Source of the DNA: Levilactobacillus hammesii DSM 16381
GTDB taxonomy: Bacteria > Bacillota > Bacilli > Lactobacillales > Lactobacillaceae
Direction of reading: 5' to 3'
NCBI RefSeq assembly: GCF_001434395.1
Contig: NZ_AZFS01000046.1
Location: forward strand, 265,215 to 329,214
Length of the DNA: 64,000 nt
The notes beneath the pieces are model-generated. The model did not search any database, was not told where the DNA came from, and saw only the letters and a program-made list of their open reading frames with translations. Below, piece after piece: positions 40,961 through 50,735 of this stretch (its first letter is position 1; each line of letters opens with the position of its first letter). The translations under genes were made by a program, and so were the position numbers.

Positions 40961-43813
40961 GTGGCAGGAACGATTAGTGCAACTATTAAGATTAATGATG
41001 CCTTTAGCGGTGCCCTAAATAAGTTGAAGTCTGGTTTGGGTAGTAGCGCAAACGCTATGAACAAACTTAAGAGTAACGCCTCTGCTTCAGGCAGTGGTGG
41101 TGGGATGTTCAAGCAGTTTCTTGGTGCTAATGTTATTGGTGCTGGGGTTACGAAAGCGATAGGGGCTATTGGTAACGGTGTTCGGAGTATGTATGGCGAG
41201 TTAGACGAGTCTAGTCGAGCTTGGCAGACCTTTAACGGTAATATGAAAATGATTGGCCAGGAACCAAAGCAGATTGCCTCTACACGTGGCGATTTGCAGA
41301 AGTTCGCGCAGCAGACCATCTACTCAGCGTCTGATATGGCTTCAACATATAGCCAATTAGCTGCTGTTGGTACTAAGAACACAAAATCACTGGTTAAGGG
41401 GTTTGGTGGCTTAGCTGCGGCTTCATCTGATCCACAACAAGCGATGAAGACATTAAGTCAACAGGCTACTCAAGCTGCTGCTAAGCCCAAAATTCAATGG
41501 CAAGATTTTAAGCTGATGATGGAACAAACTCCTGCTGGTATGGCCGCTGTGGCCCAAACCATGCATCGAAGTACTGGTCAGCTGGTCAAAGATGTTCAAG
41601 ACGGCAAAGTTAAGACGGATGACTTTTTCGCAGCTATTGCTCAGACTGGTACCAACGAGAACTTTAGCAAGATGGCCACACAGTACAAAACAGTTGGTCA
41701 AGCAATGGATGGGCTTCGTGAAACCGCGGCTAATAAACTTCAACCAGCATTTGATAAGATCGGCAAGGTCGGTATTAACGCCATTAGTTCATTTACTGAC
41801 AGGATAGGTGATATGAACTTTGACGGTTTGGCAGATGGTATTCTCGGTCTAGGTTCGAAGATTATGGCGGGGTTACAACCCTTAAAAGAAGTTGCTCCAT
41901 ATATTCTTGGTGTGGTTGGTGCCTTTGCAGGATTATCAGCGATTTCTGGAATTCTTACAGGAGTTACTGGAGCATTTACTAGTATAGGGTCTGCCGCAAT
42001 GGGGTTTGTGACGAAACTCATAGCTATTCCAGCACAAATTATCAGTATATTTAGCTCAATTGGAAGTGCGTTTGCTTTTCTTGCTACTCCTATTGGGTTG
42101 GTATTAGTAGCAATCACTGTAGCAATAGTGGCTGCTGTCTATGCTTGGAAAACAAATTTTGCTGGGGTTAGAGACTTTTTGAGTAGCGTTTTTAGCAATT
42201 TAGGAAGTATTTTTGGTCCGCTGGTCAGTGCATTTGATGAGTTGAAGTCAGCATTGGCCCCTGTTGCCAGTGTACTGCTTCCGATGTTAGGACAGGCGTT
42301 GGGGATGATTGGCGTCGGCGTCATTGTAAGCATTGCAGTGGCATTTGCCGCCTTTGCTGATGCTTTAAGAATTGTTGTTAGCGTGGGTGCCGCAGTCGTT
42401 CATGCTGTTATGGCAATTGTCCAAGGGATGCAAGCACTTCATCAGGCAATGACTGGGGACTTTAGTGGTGCAGCCAGTTCTTTATCTAAGGCTAAGGATA
42501 GTATTAGTGGAATCGGTGATGCTTTAAGTCACATTGGTGACAAATCAGCGACTGGTCAAGTCCTGTCTTCTTTGGATCAACTTGGTTCAAAGGCAAGTAC
42601 GACAAAGAGTCAACTGAGCAATATTCAGGTTAAACCAAAACTGGACACATCTAACGTTTTCTCACAGATGGACCAGATGACCGCCAACAAAACAGCTAAG
42701 GTTAATGTTAAACCTGAGATTCAGGCAGGTGCCAATCCTTTTCAAACGATTCAGGCTCAGGCAGATTCTCATCCGGTTAAAACCAAAGCTCAAGTTGATA
42801 CGTCAGAGGTCGGTAATCCGCTCAAGCAATTGCAGAGTCAGGCCTCATCGAATCCAATTAAAGCCAAAGTTCAAACTGATACTTCGTCCACAGCGGATCC
42901 ACTCCAACAGATTAAGTCTAAAGCCGCTGCAACCACGATTAAGCCTAAGGTGGAGACGCCAAAGGTTCCAACGCCGACAATGCCAAAAGGGCAGACGTTG
43001 CATGTAAAGGTTGCAACACCAAAGATTCCCACACCAACGCGACCTTCTTCAATGCCAACTCTGCATGTAAAAGTAGCAACGCCTAAGATTCCAACGCCAA
43101 CTAAACCAACAATTCCGACTATTGCAGCGCCACATGTTATGCGACCTTCAATGGCTGGTGTGGTTTCGGCTGTTGGGTCGGGAATGCGTGCTGCCGCAGC
43201 TGCGGCGCGTCAAGGCGGTGCTGGAATTTCTGCTGCTGTCCGAAGTTCTATTGCTCAGGCAGTGGGTGCTGCACGGGCAGGGGCTGGAGCCATGCGTTCG
43301 GCTGGTGCCATGATCGGTGCAGGGCTGGCTGGTGGTATGCGGTCCCAAGTTGGCGCCGTGGCCGCTGCTGCTAATGCATTAGTTGCTCAAGCTAATCGAG
43401 CCGCTCGTGCCGCTGCTAAGATTCACTCGCCTTCTCGTGTTTTTGCTGAAATTGGCGATTATATGGGTCAAGGTATGGCAGTTGGGATGAATGGAACTAG
43501 CGCACTAGTTGCTGGTGCTGGAGCCAGCATGGCTCACTCTGCTGTGGGTGGTGCTCGAGGGGCTACTATGCCGGGAGTAAACCCTAATGCATCTACACCG
43601 GGGCATTCGCCATTTGCCCGAAGTGTGGTACCAGGGTCGAGTATGACAAACGCAACTACGAATACCACTAGTCAGCAAACTAGTGGTAATACGATTACGT
43701 TTGCACCGGGAGCTATTCAGATTCAAAGCACCGGTAACGCTGACTATGATGGTGAACGGATTGCGGCTGCGTTGGAGTCACATTTAATTAACTTAAAGGA
43801 ACGGAGGGGCTAA
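40961..43813 (+). CDS. Tail tape measure protein
   Basis: A 950-residue protein that sets tail length. It opens AGTISATIKINDAFSGALNKL, has hydrophobic stretches (about 310-395 and 440-500) and a region of imperfect repeats (about 570-720) with KPKLDTS/KAQVDTS units and then two copies of HVKVATPKIPTPT. The Ala/Gly-rich end includes AAKIHSPSRVFAEIGDYMGQ, the usual tape-measure motif. AAAGGAGGGG precedes GTG 40961. Confidence 0.95.
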   Translation: MAGTISATIKINDAFSGALNKLKSGLGSSANAMNKLKSNASASGSGGGMFKQFLGANVIGAGVTKAIGAIGNGVRSMYGELDESSRAWQTFNGNMKMIGQEPKQIASTRGDLQKFAQQTIYSASDMASTYSQLAAVGTKNTKSLVKGFGGLAAASSDPQQAMKTLSQQATQAAAKPKIQWQDFKLMMEQTPAGMAAVAQTMHRSTGQLVKDVQDGKVKTDDFFAAIAQTGTNENFSKMATQYKTVGQAMDGLRETAANKLQPAFDKIGKVGINAISSFTDRIGDMNFDGLADGILGLGSKIMAGLQPLKEVAPYILGVVGAFAGLSAISGILTGVTGAFTSIGSAAMGFVTKLIAIPAQIISIFSSIGSAFAFLATPIGLVLVAITVAIVAAVYAWKTNFAGVRDFLSSVFSNLGSIFGPLVSAFDELKSALAPVASVLLPMLGQALGMIGVGVIVSIAVAFAAFADALRIVVSVGAAVVHAVMAIVQGMQALHQAMTGDFSGAASSLSKAKDSISGIGDALSHIGDKSATGQVLSSLDQLGSKASTTKSQLSNIQVKPKLDTSNVFSQMDQMTANKTAKVNVKPEIQAGANPFQTIQAQADSHPVKTKAQVDTSEVGNPLKQLQSQASSNPIKAKVQTDTSSTADPLQQIKSKAAATTIKPKVETPKVPTPTMPKGQTLHVKVATPKIPTPTRPSSMPTLHVKVATPKIPTPTKPTIPTIAAPHVMRPSMAGVVSAVGSGMRAAAAAARQGGAGISAAVRSSIAQAVGAARAGAGAMRSAGAMIGAGLAGGMRSQVGAVAAAANALVAQANRAARAAAKIHSPSRVFAEIGDYMGQGMAVGMNGTSALVAGAGASMAHSAVGGARGATMPGVNPNASTPGHSPFARSVVPGSSMTNATTNTTSQQTSGNTITFAPGAIQIQSTGNADYDGERIAAALESHLINLKERRG
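42640..43115 (+). repeat. Imperfect repeats within the tape measure gene
   Basis: Units coding for KxK(x)DTS...NPxQxIQ(x)QA (three to four copies) precede two near-identical stretches coding HVKVATPKIPTPT. Gain or loss of such units would change tail length. Confidence 0.65.
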
Positions 43814-43814
43814 A

Positions 43815-44513
43815 ATGGCTGGAATGCAATTCAACTTAACTGACAGCAAGAATAAAACGTTCGTGCTGCCAGTCAATCCGAAAGAAGTTTCAATTGATTC
43901 TGCCACTGCGGACTCTACTGTTTCTGTAGTTAAGCTGGGCCAGATCAACCTTGTTGGTGATGAGAAGATCCGTTCTATCGAGGTCAGCAGTACACTGCCG
44001 GTCAAGACCGCGGATGTGCACTATCTCAGTGTTTCCAAGCCATATAAGAATGGTCAGACCTATGTGGACAAGTTGACTAAGATTTACAAGTCCAAGAAGC
44101 AAGTTCGATTGGTTGTGACCAAGACGAAGATTAGCTTCAAGGGAATCATGTCGGAGTTCAAGTATGGCATGGAAGACGGCAATGCCGATGAGTTTACCTT
44201 CACTTTCAAACTGACTGAGTACAAGCCTCATAAGGCGAAGAAAATCAAAACGTCTAAGAAGAAAAAGAAGAAGGTGGCTAAGAAGGGGAAGTCCCGGTCG
44301 AAGCCGCCTAAGAAGATTGGACGTGGCTCTAAGGTGATTGTGAATGGACGGCTGCACGCTAATTCTGTTGGCTCTGGCCCTGGGGCCACCGAGCGGAATG
44401 CTACTCGCAAGATTTCACTGATTGCCAAGGGTGCCAAGTACCCGTACCACGTCACGACACTTAGTGGTGGGGCCCGGGGCTGGGTGTCCAAGTCAGCAGT
44501 AAAGGCGGTGTGA
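43815..44513 (+). CDS. XkdP-like baseplate hub protein
   Basis: A 232-residue protein beginning MQFNLTDSKNKTFVLPVNPKE (XkdP pattern) with a very lysine-rich linker (about 138-170) and an SH3-like C-terminal domain (NGRLHANSVGSGPGATE, RGWVSKSAV). It bridges tape measure and baseplate and can bind cell wall. ATG 43815 starts after GGAGGGG. Confidence 0.88.
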   Translation: MAGMQFNLTDSKNKTFVLPVNPKEVSIDSATADSTVSVVKLGQINLVGDEKIRSIEVSSTLPVKTADVHYLSVSKPYKNGQTYVDKLTKIYKSKKQVRLVVTKTKISFKGIMSEFKYGMEDGNADEFTFTFKLTEYKPHKAKKIKTSKKKKKKVAKKGKSRSKPPKKIGRGSKVIVNGRLHANSVGSGPGATERNATRKISLIAKGAKYPYHVTTLSGGARGWVSKSAVKAV

Positions 44514-44514
44514 T

Positions 44515-45567
44515 ATGACAGTTACTTTCTTTCAGTCGCAGACGCCTGGTAGTAAGACTAAGTGGGACCTGCGGGAAATCTTGAAGACTGATATTAAGTG
44601 GACGACCGATATTGACTTTTCAGCCGGTCAGTTGACGTTTGGATTGGTTGAAGTGGATGAAGGCTACACGCCTAAAAACGGTGATAATATTTGGTTCAAC
44701 TGGAACCATGATCACGTCTTCAAAGGAAAAATTTTTAAGGTTGATTATGATGAGTCAGAGACCTTTACCGTTACGGCCTATGACAGTCTGCGATACTTCA
44801 AGAATCAGGACTCACTTATCTGGCCGGTGTCTACCATCTCACAACGCTTCACTAAGGTAGCCAAATTGGCCGGAGTGAAGCACAAGGTTGTCGACAAGTC
44901 GACTCACAAGTTAGTGGCGGAGGTTGCCGACAGTAAGAGCTACTTTGACATGCTCAAGGATTCCTTCAAATCTACACGGTTAGCAACGGGGCACCGTTAC
45001 TTCCTGCATGATAACTATGGTGTAATCGAATTACGACGTTCCCCATACAAGAAGCTGAAATATTTCATTGGTGACCAGTCGTTGATGACTGGTTTTTCTT
45101 TTACTAAATCCATTGATGAGGCTGCTAACGTGGTCCGGGTCGTTCGGACGGATAAAAAGAAGAAGCAGAAGACTTCCTCCACAGCTAAGGCCAAGAAACA
45201 GACTGCGGCTCAGAAGAAAGCTGCTGACGTGGCCAACACTAAGTTGAAGACAGTTACCGCTTCTGGTGGATCTGTTGAGCGTTGGGGAAAGCTTCAGATT
45301 GTCGAGAAGGCCAAGGATAAGGCTAACGCCGCTCAGATGAAAAAGAAGGCTGCTGACATTCTGAAGTCTAAGAATAAGCAGACCTACACTTTGAAACTGA
45401 CAACGTTGGCCACGCTCTCTATGGTTCCCGGCAATCAAGCGATGGTTAAGGTGAAGAGCTTGAAGGATATCGGTTTAGGTAGTAAGTACCTGCTGATTAC
45501 CAAGGCTACTCATACCTTTGGCCGTACCAGCCATACAGCTGATTTAGAAATGAAGGTGCGTATTTAA
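44515..45567 (+). CDS. XkdQ-like baseplate protein
   Basis: A 350-residue protein of the XkdQ/gpD-like family with TDIDFSAGQLTFGLVEVDEG and FKGKIFKVDYDESETFTVTA, and a lysine/alanine-rich insertion (about 215-245). It belongs to the tail hub. ATG 44515 is next to the preceding stop; it overlaps the next gene by one base. Confidence 0.88.
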   Translation: MTVTFFQSQTPGSKTKWDLREILKTDIKWTTDIDFSAGQLTFGLVEVDEGYTPKNGDNIWFNWNHDHVFKGKIFKVDYDESETFTVTAYDSLRYFKNQDSLIWPVSTISQRFTKVAKLAGVKHKVVDKSTHKLVAEVADSKSYFDMLKDSFKSTRLATGHRYFLHDNYGVIELRRSPYKKLKYFIGDQSLMTGFSFTKSIDEAANVVRVVRTDKKKKQKTSSTAKAKKQTAAQKKAADVANTKLKTVTASGGSVERWGKLQIVEKAKDKANAAQMKKKAADILKSKNKQTYTLKLTTLATLSMVPGNQAMVKVKSLKDIGLGSKYLLITKATHTFGRTSHTADLEMKVRI

Positions 45568-45887
45568 TGGCAGGAGAAACCATGCTGAGTTGGTGGGCCA
45601 ATCGTGGTGGCCACGATAGTGAGTATTCGGATATCGTGTTTGGCACGGTGGTTACTGAAGACCCGCTGACCATTCAGATATCCAACCAGATGATGCTTAC
45701 CGAAGCGTTTCTTAATTTGAGTGAGTCTGTCACTGATCACAAGGTAAAAATGAAAATTGACGGCAAAGAAACCACGGTCACTGTCTTGGGCGCCTTGAAA
45801 AAAGGCGACGGGGTCACGATGATTCGCCAGGATGGTGGCCAGCAATTTTATGTACTAGAGAAGACGGGAGGTGACGAAGATGAATGA
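45567..45887 (+). CDS. DUF2577 baseplate protein (XkdR-like)
   Basis: A 106-residue protein with VFGTVVTEDPLTIQISNQMML and the closing GDGVTMIRQDGGQQFYVLEK pattern of DUF2577/XkdR proteins of contractile tails. ATG 45567 overlaps the stop of XkdQ. Confidence 0.88.
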   Translation: MAGETMLSWWANRGGHDSEYSDIVFGTVVTEDPLTIQISNQMMLTEAFLNLSESVTDHKVKMKIDGKETTVTVLGALKKGDGVTMIRQDGGQQFYVLEKTGGDEDE

Positions 45888-46311
45888 TGAACTAGAAGAA
45901 GTCGAGACCGAAGATGTGGTTGATGAGGTTGAAGACGAGGTTGAGGAAGAGACGTTACCGAGCCTCACCTATCTGGTCCGCAATGGTCGAATCGTTTCAA
46001 CTGTGGACGGACAGGCCGCTATGGTTCAAGCGGTCGACAAGATTCTGAAAACAGAACGGTTCGTATTCCCCATCTACGATGACCAGTACGGTAACGACCT
46101 GGGCGAATTAATCGGCAAGGACTTTGATTATGCCGAGGTCGAGGTGGAACGAATGCTTACCGAAGCGCTGGAAGCTGATGACCGGGTTACGGATGTAACG
46201 GTCGATGAGATTGAACAGATTAATTCCACTACACTGAAGGCTAACGGCTCCTGTGAAACCATCTTCGGCACTATCCCGATTGAAAGCGAGGTGACATTGA
46301 ATGAATCCTGA
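45880..46311 (+). CDS. DUF2634 baseplate protein (XkdS-like)
   Basis: A 143-residue acidic protein: a very acidic N-terminus (EEVETEDVVDEVEDEVEEE) followed by the DUF2634/gp25 wedge core with YPIYDDQYGNDL-like sequence (FPIYDDQYGNDLGEL). GGGAGG lies eight bases before ATG 45880; GTG 45871 overlaps that site. Confidence 0.88.
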   Translation: MNDELEEVETEDVVDEVEDEVEEETLPSLTYLVRNGRIVSTVDGQAAMVQAVDKILKTERFVFPIYDDQYGNDLGELIGKDFDYAEVEVERMLTEALEADDRVTDVTVDEIEQINSTTLKANGSCETIFGTIPIESEVTLNES

Positions 46312-47449
46312 AACATTGGCGGCGGAGCTGGAGTCTCATGACTTCGATTACTTTATGGATACCATGTTAGATGACGTTAGCGATGACGTGGATAAGCGGC
46401 AAGGGTCAATTATCTATGACGCGCTGGGCCCCGCTGCTACTCAGCTGGCTGAAGAGTCATTACAAATGGCGGAAGTTATTCGGGCAGCTTACACGAAGAC
46501 GGCACCCGGCGAGTTCTTAGACTACCGAGCCCCAGAACGTGGGACGGTTCGTCAAGCGGCTACCACAGCACAGGTTCTAGCTAAGTTCCTAGATAGCAAT
46601 GGTGTACCAATCAGTAATGTAGAGCCAGGTGATCAATTCGCAAGTGTGGGTGAGGAGCCAATCTTTTACCACGTCACTAAGGTCAATGACGATTTAACTG
46701 GTGAGTTGGCTGCTGACGAGTCCGGTACGGTAGCTAACGGTTACCTAGGTCAGATTCTCCCGGTGACGCCGAACGATTCGTTGAGTTGGGCGGAGATCAC
46801 TGCTGTGACGGTGCCCGCTAAGGATAGCGAGACCAATGACCACTTGCGGGAACGGCTACTATCACCGGACGCCTATAACGCTTATGGTGGGAACGTGTCA
46901 GATTACTTGGACATGTTGTCTAAGATTACCGATGTTGGTGCTGGTCAGGTTTACCCAACGTGGGAAGGCGGAGGCACCGTTAAGTTAGTGATTGTAAATA
47001 ACGAGCTGCGAGCTGCCAGTGATTCGCTGATTAAGCAAGTTAAGCAGACCATCGACCCGGCCAATTTCGAGGGACAAGGTTACGGTCTAGCTCCCATCGG
47101 TCATGCGGTCACTGTGGTGGCGCCTAGCGAGGTTAAGGTGGAAATTGAGTCAACGGTCACAACTGATTCACAAGCTTCCGTGTCGAGTGTGGAGACCCAG
47201 ATTAAGGCCGGTATCGAGTCTTACTTTGCCAAGCGACGGGAAGCTTGGGACGATGTGGATAAGGTGACTGGCCGGGGCTATTCGCTGACGGTGTACCGCT
47301 CACAAATTCTGTCAGAGATTATGCGGGTTGAGGGCGTGATTAACGCCACTTTGCCGGTTTTGAACGGGACTGAGAGTGATGTGGTGATGACCTTCAATGA
47401 TGAAACTTCTGAGCTACCAGTGGTTGGTGAGGTGGTGCTCAATGGTTAA
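46301..47449 (+). CDS. Baseplate J-like protein (XkdT)
   Basis: A 382-residue baseplate wedge protein with DKRQGSIIYDALGPAATQLAE, FLDYRAPERGTVR and ETNDHLRERLLSPDAYNAYGG, the family hallmarks. ATG 46301 overlaps the preceding gene by 11 bases. Confidence 0.94.
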   Translation: MNPETLAAELESHDFDYFMDTMLDDVSDDVDKRQGSIIYDALGPAATQLAEESLQMAEVIRAAYTKTAPGEFLDYRAPERGTVRQAATTAQVLAKFLDSNGVPISNVEPGDQFASVGEEPIFYHVTKVNDDLTGELAADESGTVANGYLGQILPVTPNDSLSWAEITAVTVPAKDSETNDHLRERLLSPDAYNAYGGNVSDYLDMLSKITDVGAGQVYPTWEGGGTVKLVIVNNELRAASDSLIKQVKQTIDPANFEGQGYGLAPIGHAVTVVAPSEVKVEIESTVTTDSQASVSSVETQIKAGIESYFAKRREAWDDVDKVTGRGYSLTVYRSQILSEIMRVEGVINATLPVLNGTESDVVMTFNDETSELPVVGEVVLNG

Positions 47450-48071
47450 GCTGAAAGAGTATCTGCCAGACTACTACGATGGCGTTCGTGAGATGCAGCG
47501 CTTGATGGAGGTCGAACAGAAGCAGGCCGATGGTTTCGATGATATGGCTACCCGAATTCTGATGAATCAGTTCGTTTCTACGGCTGATAGCGATGGCCTG
47601 AGTATCTTCGAGAACCAGCTAGGCTTGCCAACCGATTTGAATCAATCGTTGGAATCACGCCGTTACGATATCATGGTGCGCCTACTACCACCGCGACCAA
47701 TCACTATTTGGTATTTTCGAGAGTTACTAGCATCGATGGATATTCCGGCTACGGTTGATCAAGACGCTATTCGAAACCATGTGACTACGATGAGTGAAGC
47801 TGACGACATTACACCGGAACAGATTAAGCGGCTTCGCTATTTGTTGAATGTGATGTTACCGGCCGATCAAACGTATCAAATCCAGACACAAGCCAACGTG
47901 ATGACCACACAGAGTATCTTTATGGGTGGAAGCACGCAGACCTATACGAAAGCTACCATCATGCCGAAGACGTTGCGAACCGCAGTAGTACGGCAACCGC
48001 AATACTTTGGTGGAATTAAGTCACAGATTTATGTACGAACAACAATTAAGGGAGGGGATGAGAATCAATGA
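47442..48071 (+). CDS. DUF2313 baseplate protein (XkdU-like)
   Basis: A 209-residue protein with KLKEYLPDYYDGVREMQRLM and SLESRRYDIMVRLLPPRPIT, the pattern of YmfQ/XkdU. It connects baseplate and fibre. ATG 47442 lies within the end of the J gene after GAGGTGG. Confidence 0.9.
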   Translation: MVKLKEYLPDYYDGVREMQRLMEVEQKQADGFDDMATRILMNQFVSTADSDGLSIFENQLGLPTDLNQSLESRRYDIMVRLLPPRPITIWYFRELLASMDIPATVDQDAIRNHVTTMSEADDITPEQIKRLRYLLNVMLPADQTYQIQTQANVMTTQSIFMGGSTQTYTKATIMPKTLRTAVVRQPQYFGGIKSQIYVRTTIKGGDENQ

Positions 48072-49279
48072 GTAAGTATGATGCTTCAGAGTTAACCAAC
48101 GAAGGGCTGCGGCTATCTAGCTTGGCAGCTAATGGGAAGACCAGCTTCACGATTACCCGAGTCGCTTCCACAGCGGATGATCTGTCTGGGGTGGATGTGA
48201 CGGAACTAACGGCACTGCCAAATGAAGTTCAGACAGGGGCCATCAACGACCGATTGAATTCACCAGACGGCAACGGCGCCATTGTGGGGACCGATATTAC
48301 TTTTGAAAACTCTGGACTTACCGAGAGTTATTCGATTGGTGCGGTTGGTTTATATGCAACTGAGACTGGTGAGGGCAAATCAGAAGTGCTTTATGCAGTG
48401 GTTAAAGCTATCAAACCTGAGTTTATTCCAGACTTCGCTGACAAAGTTCTCATGCAGTTTGGCATGATCGTCTATGTAATTGTTGGTAAAACCGAGAATG
48501 TCGCGGTAACGATTAACCCAGCCGGAATGGCAACTAAGGAGTATGTAGACAAAGCAATCGAGGACCACAAGGTGATTCTTCCAAGTACATTGATGTATTC
48601 GAATGAGGATGCAAATATTTCTGCACGATGGAAGTTTGAACAAACTCCAACGGACGTAAATGGAAATCAATATGCTACTAAGAATGAGGTTGAAAAAGGG
48701 TACGTTAAAGACAATGGTGATGGTTCTGCTAGTCTTAACGGAGATAATATTGTTCTTGCTGATGACACTAAAGTGATTCATCGTAGTCCAGATACTGGAT
48801 TAGTAACGGAGAAAGTTGATTTTATTAATGCCACAGTGAATGGAGGTAAATCAGTCGCTACCAGCGACGATTTAAAAAGTGTTGAGTCAAAGGCTTGGCA
48901 TAAACTAGTATTTGATGAAAGCTGCAATTTAAATGGTGCGCTAGTTAGTTCATATATCGTGTATCAAATTCATGATGACGAGAAGTATATTTCCTTTTTC
49001 TATTTAGGAATAGGACAGTCTCAAAACCAGCCATTTGATACGGGTACGCCAATTTTGGATCTTTCTTCAGTTGTTAAAGAGATATCAAAAATTGATTTTA
49101 GGACAGGTTATGGCGATATTGGTAATAACCAATCAAATGGAATCGAGTTTAAAATTGAGGGGGCAAAAGTCTTAACTTATTCAACCACAGGAAAGTTATA
49201 TATTGCACCCGATCATGTAGTTAACTTGTTCCCATTGAATAATACTGAAAGACGAATTTATTATACTGAATTAATTTAA
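48068..49279 (+). CDS. Tail fibre / receptor-binding protein
   Basis: A 403-residue protein. The N-terminal ~175 residues (YDASELTNEGLRLSSLAANG onward, with ATKEYVDKAIEDHK at about 158-171) are the baseplate-attachment part seen in XkdV-type fibres. The rest, from about base 48600, is AT-rich with different codon use and no recognised domain; it probably forms the receptor-binding tip and has been exchanged. ATG 48068 overlaps the XkdU stop. Confidence 0.82.
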   Translation: MSKYDASELTNEGLRLSSLAANGKTSFTITRVASTADDLSGVDVTELTALPNEVQTGAINDRLNSPDGNGAIVGTDITFENSGLTESYSIGAVGLYATETGEGKSEVLYAVVKAIKPEFIPDFADKVLMQFGMIVYVIVGKTENVAVTINPAGMATKEYVDKAIEDHKVILPSTLMYSNEDANISARWKFEQTPTDVNGNQYATKNEVEKGYVKDNGDGSASLNGDNIVLADDTKVIHRSPDTGLVTEKVDFINATVNGGKSVATSDDLKSVESKAWHKLVFDESCNLNGALVSSYIVYQIHDDEKYISFFYLGIGQSQNQPFDTGTPILDLSSVVKEISKIDFRTGYGDIGNNQSNGIEFKIEGAKVLTYSTTGKLYIAPDHVVNLFPLNNTERRIYYTELI

Positions 49280-49291
49280 GGAGGAATAAAA

Positions 49292-49681
49292 ATGCCGACT
49301 TACTACGTTAAACCAGATTCAAAGAATGAGTTCCCAGACAAGAGTGTATCACCTGTGTTGGAACAGTCCGATGGCTTAAGGGCAGTAAATGTGACCCTTA
49401 CTTCAGTGCAGTATTTCACTCGTTATTGGTGGATGTACCGACTGATGGATAACGGCCGAGTTGAAGCTCCTGGTAATCTGCCAAGTCTGGATATTGATTA
49501 TCTGACGGGTTTGATCGATAAGCAGTCTGAGACAATTGAAAATCTGAAAGATATCGCTGCTCAACTAGGTGGAGCACAAGCAACTGCAGCTGTTGATTTA
49601 GATAGCGTCAAGACGGCCGCAAGTGAACTTGGCGGACAGTTTGCAGAGTTTATGGTGGCTAATGCTACCAACAAAGAATAG
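49292..49681 (+). CDS. XkdW-position tail protein
   Basis: A 129-residue protein beginning PTYYVKPDSKNEFPDK, with an aromatic centre (YFTRYWWMYRLMDNG) and a helical end. It holds the place of XkdW between the fibre and XkdX. AAGGAGG precedes ATG 49292. Function unknown, likely tail-associated. Confidence 0.62.
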   Translation: MPTYYVKPDSKNEFPDKSVSPVLEQSDGLRAVNVTLTSVQYFTRYWWMYRLMDNGRVEAPGNLPSLDIDYLTGLIDKQSETIENLKDIAAQLGGAQATAAVDLDSVKTAASELGGQFAEFMVANATNKE

Positions 49682-49693
49682 GAGGAAGCAATC

Positions 49694-49849
49694 ATGAATT
49701 ACACACTAATCAAGATGTTCTACAGTTGGGGGAAGCTTACACCGACAATTAGCTGGTACCGGGAGAATGATTTTATTGACGATAAGCAATATGAAACTAT
49801 TACAGGAACGCCATATCAAGCACCGACTACTGACGAGGCAGGGAAGTAG
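49694..49849 (+). CDS. XkdX-like protein
   Basis: A 51-residue protein with the XkdX pattern: FYSWGKLTPTISWYREND and then ITGTPYQAP. AGGAGG precedes ATG 49694. XkdX proteins follow the fibre gene in PBSX-like tails; function unknown. Confidence 0.8.
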   Translation: MNYTLIKMFYSWGKLTPTISWYRENDFIDDKQYETITGTPYQAPTTDEAGK

Positions 49850-49862
49850 AGGTGCTTTTAAT

Positions 49863-50258
49863 ATGGATAGAAAACTGTACGATCATTACAAGAAGAATCA
49901 ATTCTGGTTCTGGTCCGCCGTCGAGACTTATGCGATTGCGATTGTTTTCATCATTCAAGTTAACTTCTTCGATTTAGAACCCCCAGCGCACACTATGCTG
50001 GGCTTTTTAGATGATCCGGTATCAATCTTCCTGATTGCAGTCATTGGGACGTTTGCAATGGTCTACTCAATCTGGGACTTTCATTGGTTCTACGCACGGC
50101 CCATTATGATTGGCTGTCTAGTCTTTGTGTGGATGAGCTTCTTTCTGGGATTCCTAATTCACGATATGGAAATGGGGGCCCTGATTAGCCCAGGAGCCGT
50201 TTTGACTGGTGGGGTGATTTGTCGGATTATTAGCTACGCTTTTACAGGGGATGATTAA
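49863..50258 (+). CDS. Polytopic membrane protein of the lysis region
   Basis: A 131-residue protein with about four hydrophobic helices (20-38, 51-67, 78-95 and 100-120) after a charged start (DRKLYDHYKKNQFWFW). GAGGTG lies nine bases before ATG 49863. Four-helix proteins at this place often assist or regulate holins; no family recognised. Confidence 0.6.
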   Translation: MDRKLYDHYKKNQFWFWSAVETYAIAIVFIIQVNFFDLEPPAHTMLGFLDDPVSIFLIAVIGTFAMVYSIWDFHWFYARPIMIGCLVFVWMSFFLGFLIHDMEMGALISPGAVLTGGVICRIISYAFTGDD

Positions 50259-50260
50259 AG

Positions 50261-50449
50261 TTGAGCGACAAGGTATTTACGGCCATTCTCTCTGCAATCT
50301 CTGCCATTGCGGTCGGCTATGTGCCGGTGTGGGTGGCCCGGATTAACGCCGGTAAGCCGCCAACTAAGAGCGATGAAATTAAGCGATTGAAGCGTGAGAA
50401 TGACCGATTAAAAAAGGAAGTAGAAAAATTAAAGAAGCGAGGTGAGTAG
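50261..50449 (+). CDS. Small membrane protein with coiled-coil tail
   Basis: A 62-residue protein: one N-terminal hydrophobic helix (FTAILSAISAIAVGYVPVWV) and a heptad-repeat tail (IKRLKRENDRLKKEVEKLKK). TTG 50261. Such proteins (hemolysin XhlA-like in layout) lie with holins in Gram-positive phages. Function inferred only. Confidence 0.6.
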   Translation: MSDKVFTAILSAISAIAVGYVPVWVARINAGKPPTKSDEIKRLKRENDRLKKEVEKLKKRGE

Positions 50450-50450
50450 C

Positions 50451-50735
50451 GTGGATTATATCCAGCAACTCAATCTAGGAACTGCGACTGAACTGGCACT
50501 GACCACTTTAGTCGTTTTTGTGTTGACGCAAGCCGTGAAGCAAACCAAGGTGCCTAACCAGTGGATGCCGTGGTTATCCATGGCGATTGGGGTGGCGGTC
50601 GGCTTGCTGTCAGTACTCGTGACAGCTGACCATAACTTCTTATCAGGAGCCGTTATGGGGCTTCTAGTAGGTGGCTTCACGTCGGGTCTGTTCGATGGAT
50701 TCAAAGGATTTCAGGTTAAAGGAGATGGCAAATAA
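50451..50735 (+). CDS. Holin
   Basis: A 94-residue protein with two to three hydrophobic segments (about 10-28, 39-58 and 64-82) and a short charged tail, directly before the endolysin with which it overlaps by one base. GAGGTG favours GTG 50451 over GTG 50442. It would form membrane holes at lysis time. Confidence 0.8.
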   Translation: MDYIQQLNLGTATELALTTLVVFVLTQAVKQTKVPNQWMPWLSMAIGVAVGLLSVLVTADHNFLSGAVMGLLVGGFTSGLFDGFKGFQVKGDGK

